Of a DNA stretch of 64,000 bases, positions 17,392 to 25,621 are shown in pieces. Origin of the DNA: Actinophytocola sp044466355 (GTDB taxonomy: Bacteria; Actinomycetota; Actinomycetes; Mycobacteriales; Pseudonocardiaceae); assembly GCF_044466355.1 (NCBI RefSeq), contig NZ_JBITMQ010000018.1, positions 124,001 through 188,000 on the forward strand. Direction: 5' to 3'. The notes under the pieces were generated by a model that did no database searches, was not told the origin of the DNA, and saw nothing but the letters and a program-made list of their open reading frames with translations. The position numbers and the translations under genes are program-made. Each line of letters opens with the position of its first letter. Position 1 is the stretch's first letter.

Positions 17392-17793
17392 TCAGACCCT
17401 CGTGAGCTCGTCGATCAGCGCCTCGACGTCGAAGTGCTCGCTCTCGCTGCCGAGCGGGACCAGCGCCTCGGTCGCGTCGAGGAAGTCGGCGACCGCCGCG
17501 TGGTCCACCTCGAGCAGGGCGTAGCCCTCCGGCGACTCGATCTCGACGACGAGCATGTTCAGCCCACGATCCTCGAGCGGGCTGAACCGGACGTCACCGA
17601 GCCCGGCGGACTCGGTCAGCCCCGCCTCGAGCAGATCGCGGGAGAACACCCACTCGACCCACCGGTCCCGTTCCGTCTGGAACGCGGCGACCACCGTGTA
17701 CGGGTGGTCGGCGCGATAGGACCAGCGGGAACGGACCGGCGTGGCGCCGTCGTACAGCGCGACGAGCTCGACGTGAATGGCTTCCGTGGTCAT
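17392..17793 (-). CDS. SsgA-family sporulation/cell division regulator
   Basis: A 133-residue SsgA-like protein (SALP). In Streptomyces these proteins localise FtsZ and cell wall machinery at septa during sporulation. Family features are YRADHPYTVVAAFQTERD, VEWVFSRDLLEAGLT and the closing ALLEVDHAAVADFLDAT. ATG at 17793 is preceded by GGAGGAGGG at 6 bases, a very strong site; the longer reading frame upstream is not needed. It occurs only in actinomycetes that septate or sporulate, so it is useful for identifying the host. Which SALP subgroup it belongs to cannot be judged from sequence alone. Confidence 0.9.
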   Translation of the reverse strand: MTTEAIHVELVALYDGATPVRSRWSYRADHPYTVVAAFQTERDRWVEWVFSRDLLEAGLTESAGLGDVRFSPLEDRGLNMLVVEIESPEGYALLEVDHAAVADFLDATEALVPLGSESEHFDVEALIDELTRV

Positions 17794-17906
17794 CTCTGGC
17801 CCTCCTCCTCGATCCGCCACTGGGTGTGGGTCGGTCGAGGATGAGATGCAAGGGAGTGCCGGATCTGACGAACGAAGCCCGATGTTCACGCCATCAGGTA
17901 TGACCT

Positions 17907-17936
17907 GCCCCACACGTGTAACGCGTGACCTGGGGC
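17907..17936 (-). terminator. Probable mdh terminator
   Basis: In the minus-strand sense, GCCCCA plus CACG pair with CGTG plus TGGGGC with a 3-base bulge. It sits 8 bases past the mdh stop and upstream of the SsgA-like gene. The stem is imperfect and there is no long T-run. Confidence 0.5.
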
Positions 17937-17943
17937 TTTACCG

Positions 17944-18927
17944 TCAGATGAGGCCGAGACCGCGCACGGCGTCGCGCTCCTCGGACAGCTCGCGCACCGA
18001 CGCGTCGATCCGCTCGCGGGAGAAGTCGTCGATCTCCAGACCCTGGATGATCTCCCACTTGCCGTCGGCGCAGCGGACCGGGAACGACGAGATCAGGCCC
18101 TCCGGCACGCCGTAGGAACCGTCGGAGACCACCGCCATGGAGGTCCAGTCGGTGCCGTTCACCCAGTCGTGGACGTGGTCGATCGCGGCGTTCGCGGCGG
18201 AGGCTGCCGACGACGCGCCCCTGGCCTCGATGATCGCGGCACCGCGCTTGGCGACGGTCGGGATGAAGGTGTCCTTCAGCCACTCGTCGTCGTTCACGGC
18301 GGCCGCGGCGGTCCTGCCGCCCACCTCGGCGTGGTACAGGTCGGGGTACTGGGTCGCGGAGTGGTTGCCCCAGATCGTCATCTTCGAGATCTCGGTGACC
18401 GAGACGCCCAGCTTGGCGGCGAGCTGCGACAGCGCGCGGTTGTGGTCGAGGCGGGTCATGGCGGTGAACCGCTCGGCGGGCACGTCCGGCGCGTGCTGCT
18501 GGGCGATCAGCGAGTTGGTGTTGGCCGGGTTGCCGACCACGAGGATCTTCACGTCCTCGGCGGCGCCGGCGTTGATGGCCTCACCCTGCGGCTTGAAGAT
18601 GCCGCCGTTGGCCTCGAGCAGGTCGCCGCGCTCCATGCCCTTCGTGCGGGGCCGGGCGCCGACGAGCAGGGCGACGTTGACGCCGTCGAAGGCACGCTTC
18701 GGGTCGTCGGTGATGTCGATGCCCTCGAGCAGGGGGAAGGCGCAGTCGTCGAGCTCCATGGCGGTGCCCTCGGCGGCCTTCAGCGCCGGGGTGATCTCCA
18801 GCAGTGACAGCCGGACGGGCGTGTCGGGCCCGAGGAGCTGCCCGGAGGCGATGCGGAACAGCAGTGCGTAACCGATCTGGCCGGCGGCACCGGTGACGGT
18901 GACCTTGACGGCAGCCTTGCTTGCCAC
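17944..18927 (-). CDS. mdh: Malate dehydrogenase
   Basis: NAD-dependent malate dehydrogenase of the TCA cycle, 327 residues, the LDH-like cytosolic MDH type common in actinobacteria. The NAD loop is TGAAGQIGYALLF, the substrate arginines lie in GARPRTKGMERGDLL, and the catalytic His is in IWGNHSATQYPD. GTG start at 18927. It is monocistronic, with a likely terminator before the SsgA-like gene. Confidence 0.97.
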   Translation of the reverse strand: MASKAAVKVTVTGAAGQIGYALLFRIASGQLLGPDTPVRLSLLEITPALKAAEGTAMELDDCAFPLLEGIDITDDPKRAFDGVNVALLVGARPRTKGMERGDLLEANGGIFKPQGEAINAGAAEDVKILVVGNPANTNSLIAQQHAPDVPAERFTAMTRLDHNRALSQLAAKLGVSVTEISKMTIWGNHSATQYPDLYHAEVGGRTAAAAVNDDEWLKDTFIPTVAKRGAAIIEARGASSAASAANAAIDHVHDWVNGTDWTSMAVVSDGSYGVPEGLISSFPVRCADGKWEIIQGLEIDDFSRERIDASVRELSEERDAVRGLGLI

Positions 18928-19107
18928 GGGGAAGATCCTCCCGAATACGAAGAGAAAAACCGGTGCGGCGAGGCTATCAAGGTGCGGCGTTTCAGCGGGT
19001 CACGCGGGTACCGGGGGCGGAGAAATATCACTTGATGGATTTAGTGCCGGTGACCTGTTGTTGCCGTGCGCGGGTCGGGCCGGTACGTGGCTCGCCATGC
19101 TTTTCCC

Positions 19108-19620
19108 ATGCGTGGATGGGTGGCCGTCGCGGCCGGGGTGATGGTGCTGCTGGCTGGCTGCGTGTCGCGGACGGCGGAGCCGACGGCGGCAGTCCCGACG
19201 ACGACAACCACGACAACCAGCCCGACGGCCCGCACGCCCGATCCGAAGATCGGCACCGAGATGGCCTCGATCCTCTCGGATGGCGATGCCGGGCGGTTCA
19301 ACGAACGCATCTGCCCTGGCACCCCGCGCATCAAGCCGGTGTCGGCGATCGGCGCCGACTACGCGCACACGCTGGCGGCCGGAGTCGAGAGCCGGTACCT
19401 CCCCGGCGTAGGCGACAGGGTCGTCGCGCGGCTCAGCGTCCGCGCCGGGCTGGACCTCGTGCTCGTTCTGGGGCTGAACTACAACACCCACGAATGGTGC
19501 ACGTACTCGTTCACGTGGTGCCCGATCGGGGCCACCGGGCTACCCCCGTTCGCGGCCGTGAGGGACTCCGAGTACCCCGCGTCCGAGGAGTTCACCCGGT
19601 CGATCCTCTGCGGTGGCTGA
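19108..19620 (+). CDS. Secreted lipoprotein, unknown
   Basis: A 170-residue predicted lipoprotein. The ATG at 19108 gives a short signal sequence ending in the lipobox LLAGC (Cys about residue 18), followed by a Thr-rich spacer with seven consecutive threonines. The mature part has four further cysteines, which suggests disulphides outside the membrane. No family is recognised. A 22-base direct repeat begins at its stop codon and recurs at the end of ridA. Confidence 0.75.
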   Translation: MRGWVAVAAGVMVLLAGCVSRTAEPTAAVPTTTTTTTSPTARTPDPKIGTEMASILSDGDAGRFNERICPGTPRIKPVSAIGADYAHTLAAGVESRYLPGVGDRVVARLSVRAGLDLVLVLGLNYNTHEWCTYSFTWCPIGATGLPPFAAVRDSEYPASEEFTRSILCGG

Positions 19621-19640
19621 CTCACGTGTCGTGCGGGCCG
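19619..19640 (+). repeat. Direct repeat copy 1 flanking ridA
   Basis: GACTCACGTGTC followed by two variable bases and GCGGGCCG. It matches the copy at 20060-20081 at 20 of 22 positions. It overlaps the lipoprotein stop. Confidence 0.7.
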
Positions 19641-19663
19641 CGCCCGCTCATACGATCTCGGCC

Positions 19664-20074
19664 ATGGCCGACATCGAGTTCTCCACGCCGTCGACGCTCC
19701 CCCAGCCCAACGGGTACAGCCACGTGGCCACCGTCGGTCCGGGCAGTCGGCTGGTCTGGACGTCCGGTCAGGTCCCCGTCGCCGCGGACGGCACCGCGGC
19801 GCCCGCCGGGGACTGGGCGGCCCAGACCCGCCAGGCGATGCACAACGTCGGCGCCGCACTCGCCGCCGCCGGCGCGACCTGGCATGACGTCGTCAAGCTC
19901 ACGTTCTACGTCGTCGACACCTCGGAACTGGCGACCGTGCGGGCGGTGCGGGACGAGTTCGTCGACGTCGAACGGCCGCCGACCAGTTCACTCGTCCAGG
20001 TGGCCGGCTTGTTCCGGCCGGACCTGCTGATCGAGATCGAGGCGGTCGCGGCGATCGCCGACTCACGTGTCTAG
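19664..20074 (+). CDS. RidA/YjgF-family enamine deaminase
   Basis: A 136-residue RidA-family protein, which hydrolyses reactive enamine/imine intermediates of amino acid metabolism and works as a trimer. Typical parts are YSHVATVGPGSRLVWTSGQV, QAMHNVGAALAAAGATWHD and the domain end LVQVAGLFRPDLLIEIEAVA. The usual catalytic Arg of RidA (in the RP.R region before V-V-L) is not clearly conserved: this copy has VERPPTSSLVQV, so it may be one of the Rid subfamilies. Start ATG at 19664. Its C-terminus overlaps the convergent DUF3017 gene by 12 bases. Confidence 0.85.
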   Translation: MADIEFSTPSTLPQPNGYSHVATVGPGSRLVWTSGQVPVAADGTAAPAGDWAAQTRQAMHNVGAALAAAGATWHDVVKLTFYVVDTSELATVRAVRDEFVDVERPPTSSLVQVAGLFRPDLLIEIEAVAAIADSRV

Positions 20075-20081
20075 CGGGCCG
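20060..20081 (+). repeat. Direct repeat copy 2 flanking ridA
   Basis: This encodes the last codons of ridA (Asp-Ser-Arg-Val-stop). It begins 441 bases after copy 1, an exact multiple of three. Both copies read Ala-Asp-Ser-Arg-Val in the ridA frame. Confidence 0.7.
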
Positions 20082-20359
20082 CCCTCGATGGTCATCGCCA
20101 CGAAGATCATGCAGGCGCCGAACGCCGAGTAGGTCAGGCAGTCGACGGCGCGGCCGCGGATCATGATCAGGCCCGCCTGATCGTCGGACAGCAGGGCGCG
20201 CAGGCCCGCGGCCAGGAACAGGGCGAGGCCGATCAGGACGGTGCCCTGCCGCCAGTGGTACAGGATGATCCGGAACAGGCCGAACGCCACCACCGCCATC
20301 ACCAGCCCGAACGGCAGGTGCGCCAGTACCGGGTGCCTGCGGCGGTGGGGGGTGGTCAT
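20063..20359 (-). CDS. DUF3017 small membrane protein
   Basis: A 98-residue, three-helix membrane protein of the DUF3017 family (LAHLPFGLVMAVVAFGLFRI; LIGLALFLAAGLRALLSDDQ; SAFGACMIFVAMTIEGG). It directly follows folD, with the ATG overlapping the folD stop (ATGA). The same folD-DUF3017 pair occurs in mycobacteria (Rv3356c-Rv3355c), so translational coupling is conserved. Function unknown. Confidence 0.88.
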   Translation of the reverse strand: MTTPHRRRHPVLAHLPFGLVMAVVAFGLFRIILYHWRQGTVLIGLALFLAAGLRALLSDDQAGLIMIRGRAVDCLTYSAFGACMIFVAMTIEGGPLDT

Positions 20360-21207
20360 GCCGACGCCCGCTCCGCCGCCAGGACCGTGTTCGTCAGCAG
20401 CATGGCGATCGTCATCGGGCCGACGCCGCCCGGCATGGGGGCCAGCCAGCCCGCGACGTGGCGCACGTCCGGGTGGACGTCGCCGACCAGGCCCTCGTCG
20501 GTGCGGGTGATGCCGACGTCCAGGACCGCGGCGCCCGGCTTCACCATGTCCGGCGTGATCAGGGCCGGGTTGCCGGCGGCCGCGACCACGATGTCGGCGC
20601 GGCGGACCTCGGCGGCCAGATCCTTCGTGCCGGTGTGGCACAGGGTCACGGTCGCGTTCTCCGAGCGGCGGGTCAGCAGTAGGCCCAGGGGACGGCCGAC
20701 CGTCACACCCCTGCCGACGACCGTCACGTTCGCGCCCGCGACCGGCACGTCGTAGCGCTTCAGCAGCTCGATGATGCCGACCGGCGTGCACGGCAGCGGG
20801 CCCGTCTCACCGAGCACGAGCTTGCCGAGGTTCATGGGGTGCAGGCCGTCGGAGTCCTTGGCCGGGTCGACGCGCTCCAGGGCGGCGCCCGCGTCGAGGT
20901 GGCCGGGCAGCGGCAGCTGGATCAGGTAGCCGGTGCACGCGGGATCGGCGTTCAGCTCGTCGATGACCTCGTGCAACCGCTCCTGCGTGATGTTCGCGGG
21001 CAGGTCGCGGCGGATCGAGTTGATGCCGACCTTGGCGCACGCGTTGTGCTTGCCGCGGACGTACGAGTGCGAGCCGGGGTCGTCGCCGACCAGCACGGTG
21101 CCGAGACCGGGCACGACGCCCCGGGCGGCCAGTGCCCGCACGCGCACGCGCAGGTCCTCGAAAATCGCGTTACGGGTGGCCTTGCCGTCCAGGATCGTCG
21201 CGGTCAC
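20356..21207 (-). CDS. folD: Methylenetetrahydrofolate dehydrogenase/cyclohydrolase
   Basis: Bifunctional FolD interconverts methylene-, methenyl- and formyl-tetrahydrofolate, supplying formyl groups to PurN and PurH encoded further right. The GTG at 21207 gives 283 residues and an N-terminus (TATILDGKATRNAIF) that aligns with other FolD proteins; an ATG at 21255, overlapping the upstream stop as ATGA, would add 16 unusual residues and cannot be excluded. The catalytic YxxxK is in SYVRGK; NADP-binding VVGRGVTVGRPLGLLL and the signature PMPGGVGPMTIAML are intact. Confidence 0.96.
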   Translation of the reverse strand: MTATILDGKATRNAIFEDLRVRVRALAARGVVPGLGTVLVGDDPGSHSYVRGKHNACAKVGINSIRRDLPANITQERLHEVIDELNADPACTGYLIQLPLPGHLDAGAALERVDPAKDSDGLHPMNLGKLVLGETGPLPCTPVGIIELLKRYDVPVAGANVTVVGRGVTVGRPLGLLLTRRSENATVTLCHTGTKDLAAEVRRADIVVAAAGNPALITPDMVKPGAAVLDVGITRTDEGLVGDVHPDVRHVAGWLAPMPGGVGPMTIAMLLTNTVLAAERASA

Positions 21208-21251
21208 GCCGTACATACTCTCACCGAGCGGAGCCCGCGGGGCGAGCAGTG

Positions 21252-22223
21252 TCATCGCGGTCGGACGCGGATGGCGGCGATGCCGACCGCGACCATCGTG
21301 AGGGTGATGCCGACGCCCCTGGTCGCCGACAACTCCACGCCCTCCGCCGGGACGAACAGGTCCAGCAGCACGGCGCCCACCAGCTGACCGGCGACGGACG
21401 CCAGGCCGAGCAGCAGCACGCCCGTCACCCGGACGGCTGTCACCGCGGTCATGATCGCGACGATGCCCAACGTGCCGCCGGTGTAGAGCCACCACTGGCT
21501 CGGCATCGAGTCCGGCAGGCCGCGGACCAGCACGTCGACCACGGCGGCGACGAGCAGCGCACACGTGCCGACGAGGAAGTTCACGACGGTCGGCACGACC
21601 ACGTTGTCGGCCGCGACCCGCACCTGGCCGTTCACCGCCGACTGCCACGCGAGGCCAAGACCTGCTACTGCCGGTAGCACGGCCCACCAAAGTCCACCCG
21701 GATCGGTGACCAAGCCGTGGTCGGAGACCGAAACGATCACGGCGATCACAGCGAGTGACGCGCCAATGGCTCTGGGGAGTGTGATGGGCTGGGGGCCGCC
21801 CGGTCCGAGCCCGGCGCGGTCGACGGGCAGACTGGACACCACCTGACCTGCGACGACGGCCACCGTGAAGACGGCGACACCGAGGATCGAGACCGTCAGA
21901 CCCTGGGTCGTCACGAGGAACGCGCCACAGGTACCGCCGAGCAGCTGCCACGGGCGTAGTGCCATCGTCCGCACCGATTCGACCAAACGCCCCACCCCGG
22001 CGCGCGCGGCTGGCAAGATCGGCAAGGCCGCGAGCAGCAGGACAGACCCGACGGAGAAGGAGATCAGAGCAGCGAGAACGCCGTCGTTCAGCTGATGACC
22101 GAGCTGGCCGTTTATCCGGCCCTGCACCGCGAGCCCCACCCCGCCGAGAGCGGCCAGCGCGGCCCCCGCCGCGCGGACACGGGCGGTTGGGTGGTGAGCT
22201 GAGGAGACAGCGGACGTCGTCAC
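21252..22223 (-). CDS. DMT-superfamily transporter (DUF606/YdcZ duplicated type)
   Basis: A 323-residue membrane protein with about ten hydrophobic helices arranged as two similar halves, each opening with an AVQGRINGQLG-like or WQSAVNGQVRV motif. That is characteristic of the fused DUF606 (YdcZ) branch of the drug/metabolite transporters. The substrate is unknown. It is the first gene of the DMT-folD-DUF3017 run; its stop overlaps a possible folD ATG by 4 bases. Confidence 0.88.
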   Translation of the reverse strand: MTTSAVSSAHHPTARVRAAGAALAALGGVGLAVQGRINGQLGHQLNDGVLAALISFSVGSVLLLAALPILPAARAGVGRLVESVRTMALRPWQLLGGTCGAFLVTTQGLTVSILGVAVFTVAVVAGQVVSSLPVDRAGLGPGGPQPITLPRAIGASLAVIAVIVSVSDHGLVTDPGGLWWAVLPAVAGLGLAWQSAVNGQVRVAADNVVVPTVVNFLVGTCALLVAAVVDVLVRGLPDSMPSQWWLYTGGTLGIVAIMTAVTAVRVTGVLLLGLASVAGQLVGAVLLDLFVPAEGVELSATRGVGITLTMVAVGIAAIRVRPR

Positions 22224-22321
22224 GTGTCGTCATCCTCGCTCACGCGACCTTGCGAGTGCGAAGAGGGCCAGGTAGAGAAGCAGGCTGTGACGCCGACCGA
22301 AGGACAAGGGAAGATGTCACC

Positions 22322-24580
22322 GTGGCACAACCGACCCAGCTAACCCCGACTGAGCAGGACGCCCTGGTCAAACAGATCGGGCTGGCGATGCTGCGCGTCG
22401 CCCCCGAGGACTGGGAGCAGCTCACCGTCGACTACCGCGCGGTCGGCCGCTACGCCGAGTCGACCGGCCAGGTCGCCTACTCCGACGGCGGCACCGAGCC
22501 GTGGACCATGCCCGCCGACCTGCAGGGCCTGTTCGCCCGCCTGCGGGCCGGGATGTACCGGGAGGGCCGCGGCACCTGGTTCAACGCGCGCTACAAGCTC
22601 GACCACCCGTCGAGCTACAACCTGGAGTACGACCGCGACGAGCCCACGTGGGAGCTGCCGCCCCCGCCGCAGGCCTACCCGGACGACATGCGGCTGTTCC
22701 CCCGCACGGAAGACAACGTGCCGGAGTGGCTGCGCCGCAGGCTCGCCCAGGCGCCGCCGCCACCAGGACCGCCGCCGGGCGCGCCCATGCCCGACCGGGC
22801 GCCCGGCCCGCCGCGGTTCCGGGTCGCGCGGATCTTCGACGGCCCCGGTGAGGACGGCCGTCCGTCGGTGAACCGGCCCCAGGTCGACGAGATGGACATC
22901 CAGGACATCCTCGACTACCTGGACAACGGCCCCCTGGTCGGTCCGGCTCGCGGGTACGACGTCGACCGGCTCGACCCGAACGGCCAGCAGTCCGTGCCGG
23001 TGGCGTTCCACACGGACGGCACGTGGATCTGGCCCGCGGCCGTGAACTACTACCTCCGCGAGCACGACATCGCGCCGGAGCCGGACCTGGTGGAGCACAT
23101 CCGCCGGATGCGGTTCCAGCTCCCGCAGGTCGACGACGCGACCCGCGCGGCGGCGCAGCAGTTCCTCGGACCGCCGCCGCCCGGCCCCGGCCCGCGTCCC
23201 GGTCCGCCTCCTGGCGCGGCGCCCGGACCGGCACCTGGACCGGCACCGACGCGCGCCATGCCAGTGCCCGCACCGGCGCCGGCACCGAAGGCGCCCCCGA
23301 TGACGCCGCCGCGTGCCGCGCTGCCGTCGCAGGGGCCCGCCGCGGCGGAACTCGACCACCTGCGTGCCCGGCTCGAGGACATGGACGTGCCGGAGACGGC
23401 GTACCGGATCGGCCCGCCCGCCGGCCGCGGCTGGACGATGGAGCAGACGGACGAGGGCTGGCGCGTCGGCTGGCACGACCAGGACTGGGTCGCGCCCGCG
23501 ATGTTCGAGGACGTCGCGGACGCGTCGGCGTTCCTGCTGGGCAAGCTGCTGCTGGACACCGACCGGTGGGCGGCGGGCCCGAAGAACCCGGAGCTGCCGC
23601 CGATGCCGGTGGCGGTGCCCGCACCGCCACCGGCGCCGCCTGCCGCACCGCCCGCGGAGGACCACGGCTTCGAGCCGATGTCGGCGCCGATCGAGGGCTT
23701 CGCCCCGACCGGTCCCGGCCGCGACTTCGGCGCCGCGGGTACCGGGCGGGAAGGCTTCGCCACCGCCGGCCGCGACGACTTCGGCGGCCGGGACACGTTC
23801 ACCCCGGCGGCCTCCCCTGCCGACGAGTTCGGCGGTGGCCGGGACAGCTTCACCCCGCCCGCGGGCGGCCGCGACGAGTTCGGCCGGGAGGCCTACACGC
23901 CACCCGGCAACGACTTCGGTGCCGACCGGGAGGACGTCGGTACCGGCCGGGGCGCCGAGCCCCGTGACGAGTTCGGGACGAGGATCGTCAGCCCGCCGCC
24001 CGGCACGCCCGGCTTCACGCCGCCGTCTCCCGGTGGTCCGGTCGGGCCGCCGCCGGGGACGCCCGGGTTCACCCCGCCGCCGGGGACCCCACCCCGCGGC
24101 GAGCCCGCGCACACGATGGCGATGGAGCCGCCGTCACGGGCGGAGCCGCCGTCACCGCCACGTGGGGAGCCCGCGACCACCATCGCCCGTCCGGCGAACG
24201 GTGCCGCCGCGGCGCCGCCCGGGGCGGAGTGGCCGATCGCGCCGCTGCCCGGTGAGCCGCCGCTGACGCTGTTCCGCGGCAAACGGATGATCGAGCTGGA
24301 GCCCGGCACGGAGATCGACCGGTTCGGCGACGACGACGGCAACCTCGTGTACGCCGCGGGCACGCCGTTCGCGGAGCGGTCGCTGGTGCCGGAGTGGATC
24401 GACCGGCCGTACCACGTGTACCGCGTGCGCCAGCCGGTGCAGGTGCTGACCGGCGCCGCGATCCCGTGGTTCGACCAGCCGGGCGGTGGCACGGCGTTCC
24501 TGCTGCCGGACGCGATCGGTGACCTGGTGGCGCACGGCCACCTCGTCGAGGTCGAGGGCGCGGACGCGCCCCGCGTGTAA
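22322..24580 (+). CDS. TNT-domain (NAD-glycohydrolase toxin-like) protein with immunity-like N-terminal domains
   Basis: A 752-residue multidomain protein from a GTG at 22322. Residues 1 to about 145 look like a YezG/DUF600-type immunity fold (GRGTWFNARYKLDHPSSYNL; YDRDEPTWELP; EDNVPEWLRRRL). A second module follows at about 155-285 and a third at about 340-415 (AYRIGPPAGRGWTMEQTDEG), all joined by Pro/Gly-rich linkers. A repetitive linker runs 415-630 with several GRD-F units and GTPGFTPP repeats. The C-terminus from about 630 is a TNT domain: GTEIDRFG near 662, GTPFAER near 680, PWFDQPGGGTAF near 715. There is no signal peptide, no WXG100 domain and no adjacent immunity gene. Where TNT of CpnT has its catalytic Gln after the GGG motif, this protein has Ala. 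Role as toxin, autoinhibited enzyme or inactive relative is open. Confidence 0.85.
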   Translation: MAQPTQLTPTEQDALVKQIGLAMLRVAPEDWEQLTVDYRAVGRYAESTGQVAYSDGGTEPWTMPADLQGLFARLRAGMYREGRGTWFNARYKLDHPSSYNLEYDRDEPTWELPPPPQAYPDDMRLFPRTEDNVPEWLRRRLAQAPPPPGPPPGAPMPDRAPGPPRFRVARIFDGPGEDGRPSVNRPQVDEMDIQDILDYLDNGPLVGPARGYDVDRLDPNGQQSVPVAFHTDGTWIWPAAVNYYLREHDIAPEPDLVEHIRRMRFQLPQVDDATRAAAQQFLGPPPPGPGPRPGPPPGAAPGPAPGPAPTRAMPVPAPAPAPKAPPMTPPRAALPSQGPAAAELDHLRARLEDMDVPETAYRIGPPAGRGWTMEQTDEGWRVGWHDQDWVAPAMFEDVADASAFLLGKLLLDTDRWAAGPKNPELPPMPVAVPAPPPAPPAAPPAEDHGFEPMSAPIEGFAPTGPGRDFGAAGTGREGFATAGRDDFGGRDTFTPAASPADEFGGGRDSFTPPAGGRDEFGREAYTPPGNDFGADREDVGTGRGAEPRDEFGTRIVSPPPGTPGFTPPSPGGPVGPPPGTPGFTPPPGTPPRGEPAHTMAMEPPSRAEPPSPPRGEPATTIARPANGAAAAPPGAEWPIAPLPGEPPLTLFRGKRMIELEPGTEIDRFGDDDGNLVYAAGTPFAERSLVPEWIDRPYHVYRVRQPVQVLTGAAIPWFDQPGGGTAFLLPDAIGDLVAHGHLVEVEGADAPRV

Positions 24581-24591
24581 GGGTTTCCGAG

Positions 24592-24618
24592 AGGGTGGCG
24601 GGCCTGGCCCGCCACCCT
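24592..24618. terminator. Convergent-gene hairpin terminator
   Basis: AGGGTGGCGGGC and GCCCGCCACCCT form a perfect 12-bp stem with a CTG loop, followed by TTT. It lies between the TNT gene and the convergent LysR gene, ending 2 bases before the LysR stop codon. Confidence 0.85.
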
Positions 24619-24619
24619 T

Positions 24620-25576
24620 TCACGTCTCCAGGCGGCCGTGCCGGGCGAGCCAGCGGGCGTACGCCTCCTGCCGCGCCGGGGCCTTGTGCCAGTAGCAGTC
24701 GGTGGCGCGGGCCAGCAGCTCACGCGTGTCGGCGTCGGTCAGCGGGCCCTGTTCGGACCACACGATGAGGTGCCGGGTGCGGAGTGGCGCCCCCACCAGC
24801 GGGCGTGTGGCGATGCCCGGGCGGGCGCGGCTCGCGGCCTGCAGCAGCATCACGCCGTTGCCCATGGCCGCGAGTTCGGCGGCGATCTCCAGGTCCAGGC
24901 TCTGCAGCTCCGGCATGGGCACGTCGTGGCGCAGGCACACGTCCCGCACGTAGCCCGCGAACCAGTCGTCGGTGATCGCGGCGGTGTACCACCGCTTCCC
25001 CGCGACCTCCCGCAGCGGAATCTCCTCGTACCCGGCCGCCGGCGAGTCGGTCGCGACACCGACGAACAGCGGTTCGGTCGCCACCGCCGCCTTCACCAGG
25101 GTCGCGGACAGCGGGATCTCGTGGCCCGGTGCCTCCTGGCACACGACGAGTTCGAGACGTCCGTCCGCGAGCAGCTCCAGCTGGCGGTCGCGGTCGCCGG
25201 TGACCGTGAGGTCCACGGTGGCGGCCGGGACGACCTCGGGGACGAGCGTGGTCATCTCCGACGTGATCGTGCCCGGCGTCGCCGCCACCCTGATGACGGC
25301 CGGCGGGCCGGTGCGCTGCCTGCGGACGCTGCGGTCCAGCTCGTGCACGGTCGCCAGCACCGCCTTGGCGTGCGCCAGCACGACGTCACCGAGGGCCGTC
25401 GGGTGACAGCCCTCGCGGTCGCGGCGGAACAGCGGGCCGCCGACCCGGCGCTCGACGCGTTGCAGCTGCGCGGTCAGCGCGGGCTGCGACACGCCAAGGG
25501 CGGCCGCCGCCTTCGTGATGCTGCCGGCCCGCGCGATCGCCTGGACCAGCTTGAAGTGTCGCACCTCGAGGTCCAC
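24620..25576 (-). CDS. LysR-family transcriptional regulator
   Basis: A 318-residue LysR-type regulator. The N-terminal helix-turn-helix is AGSITKAAAALGVSQPALTAQL (seen in two parts), and the effector domain begins VIRVAATPGTITSEM. Start ATG at 25576. No divergently transcribed target gene is present: the neighbour behind it is the pentapeptide gene on the same strand. Target and effector are unknown. Confidence 0.93.
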   Translation of the reverse strand: MDLEVRHFKLVQAIARAGSITKAAAALGVSQPALTAQLQRVERRVGGPLFRRDREGCHPTALGDVVLAHAKAVLATVHELDRSVRRQRTGPPAVIRVAATPGTITSEMTTLVPEVVPAATVDLTVTGDRDRQLELLADGRLELVVCQEAPGHEIPLSATLVKAAVATEPLFVGVATDSPAAGYEEIPLREVAGKRWYTAAITDDWFAGYVRDVCLRHDVPMPELQSLDLEIAAELAAMGNGVMLLQAASRARPGIATRPLVGAPLRTRHLIVWSEQGPLTDADTRELLARATDCYWHKAPARQEAYARWLARHGRLET

Positions 25577-25621
25577 CTACAGATAGAGGGGCGCGGGCCC
25601 GGCACGTGACGGCTGCGCCGG

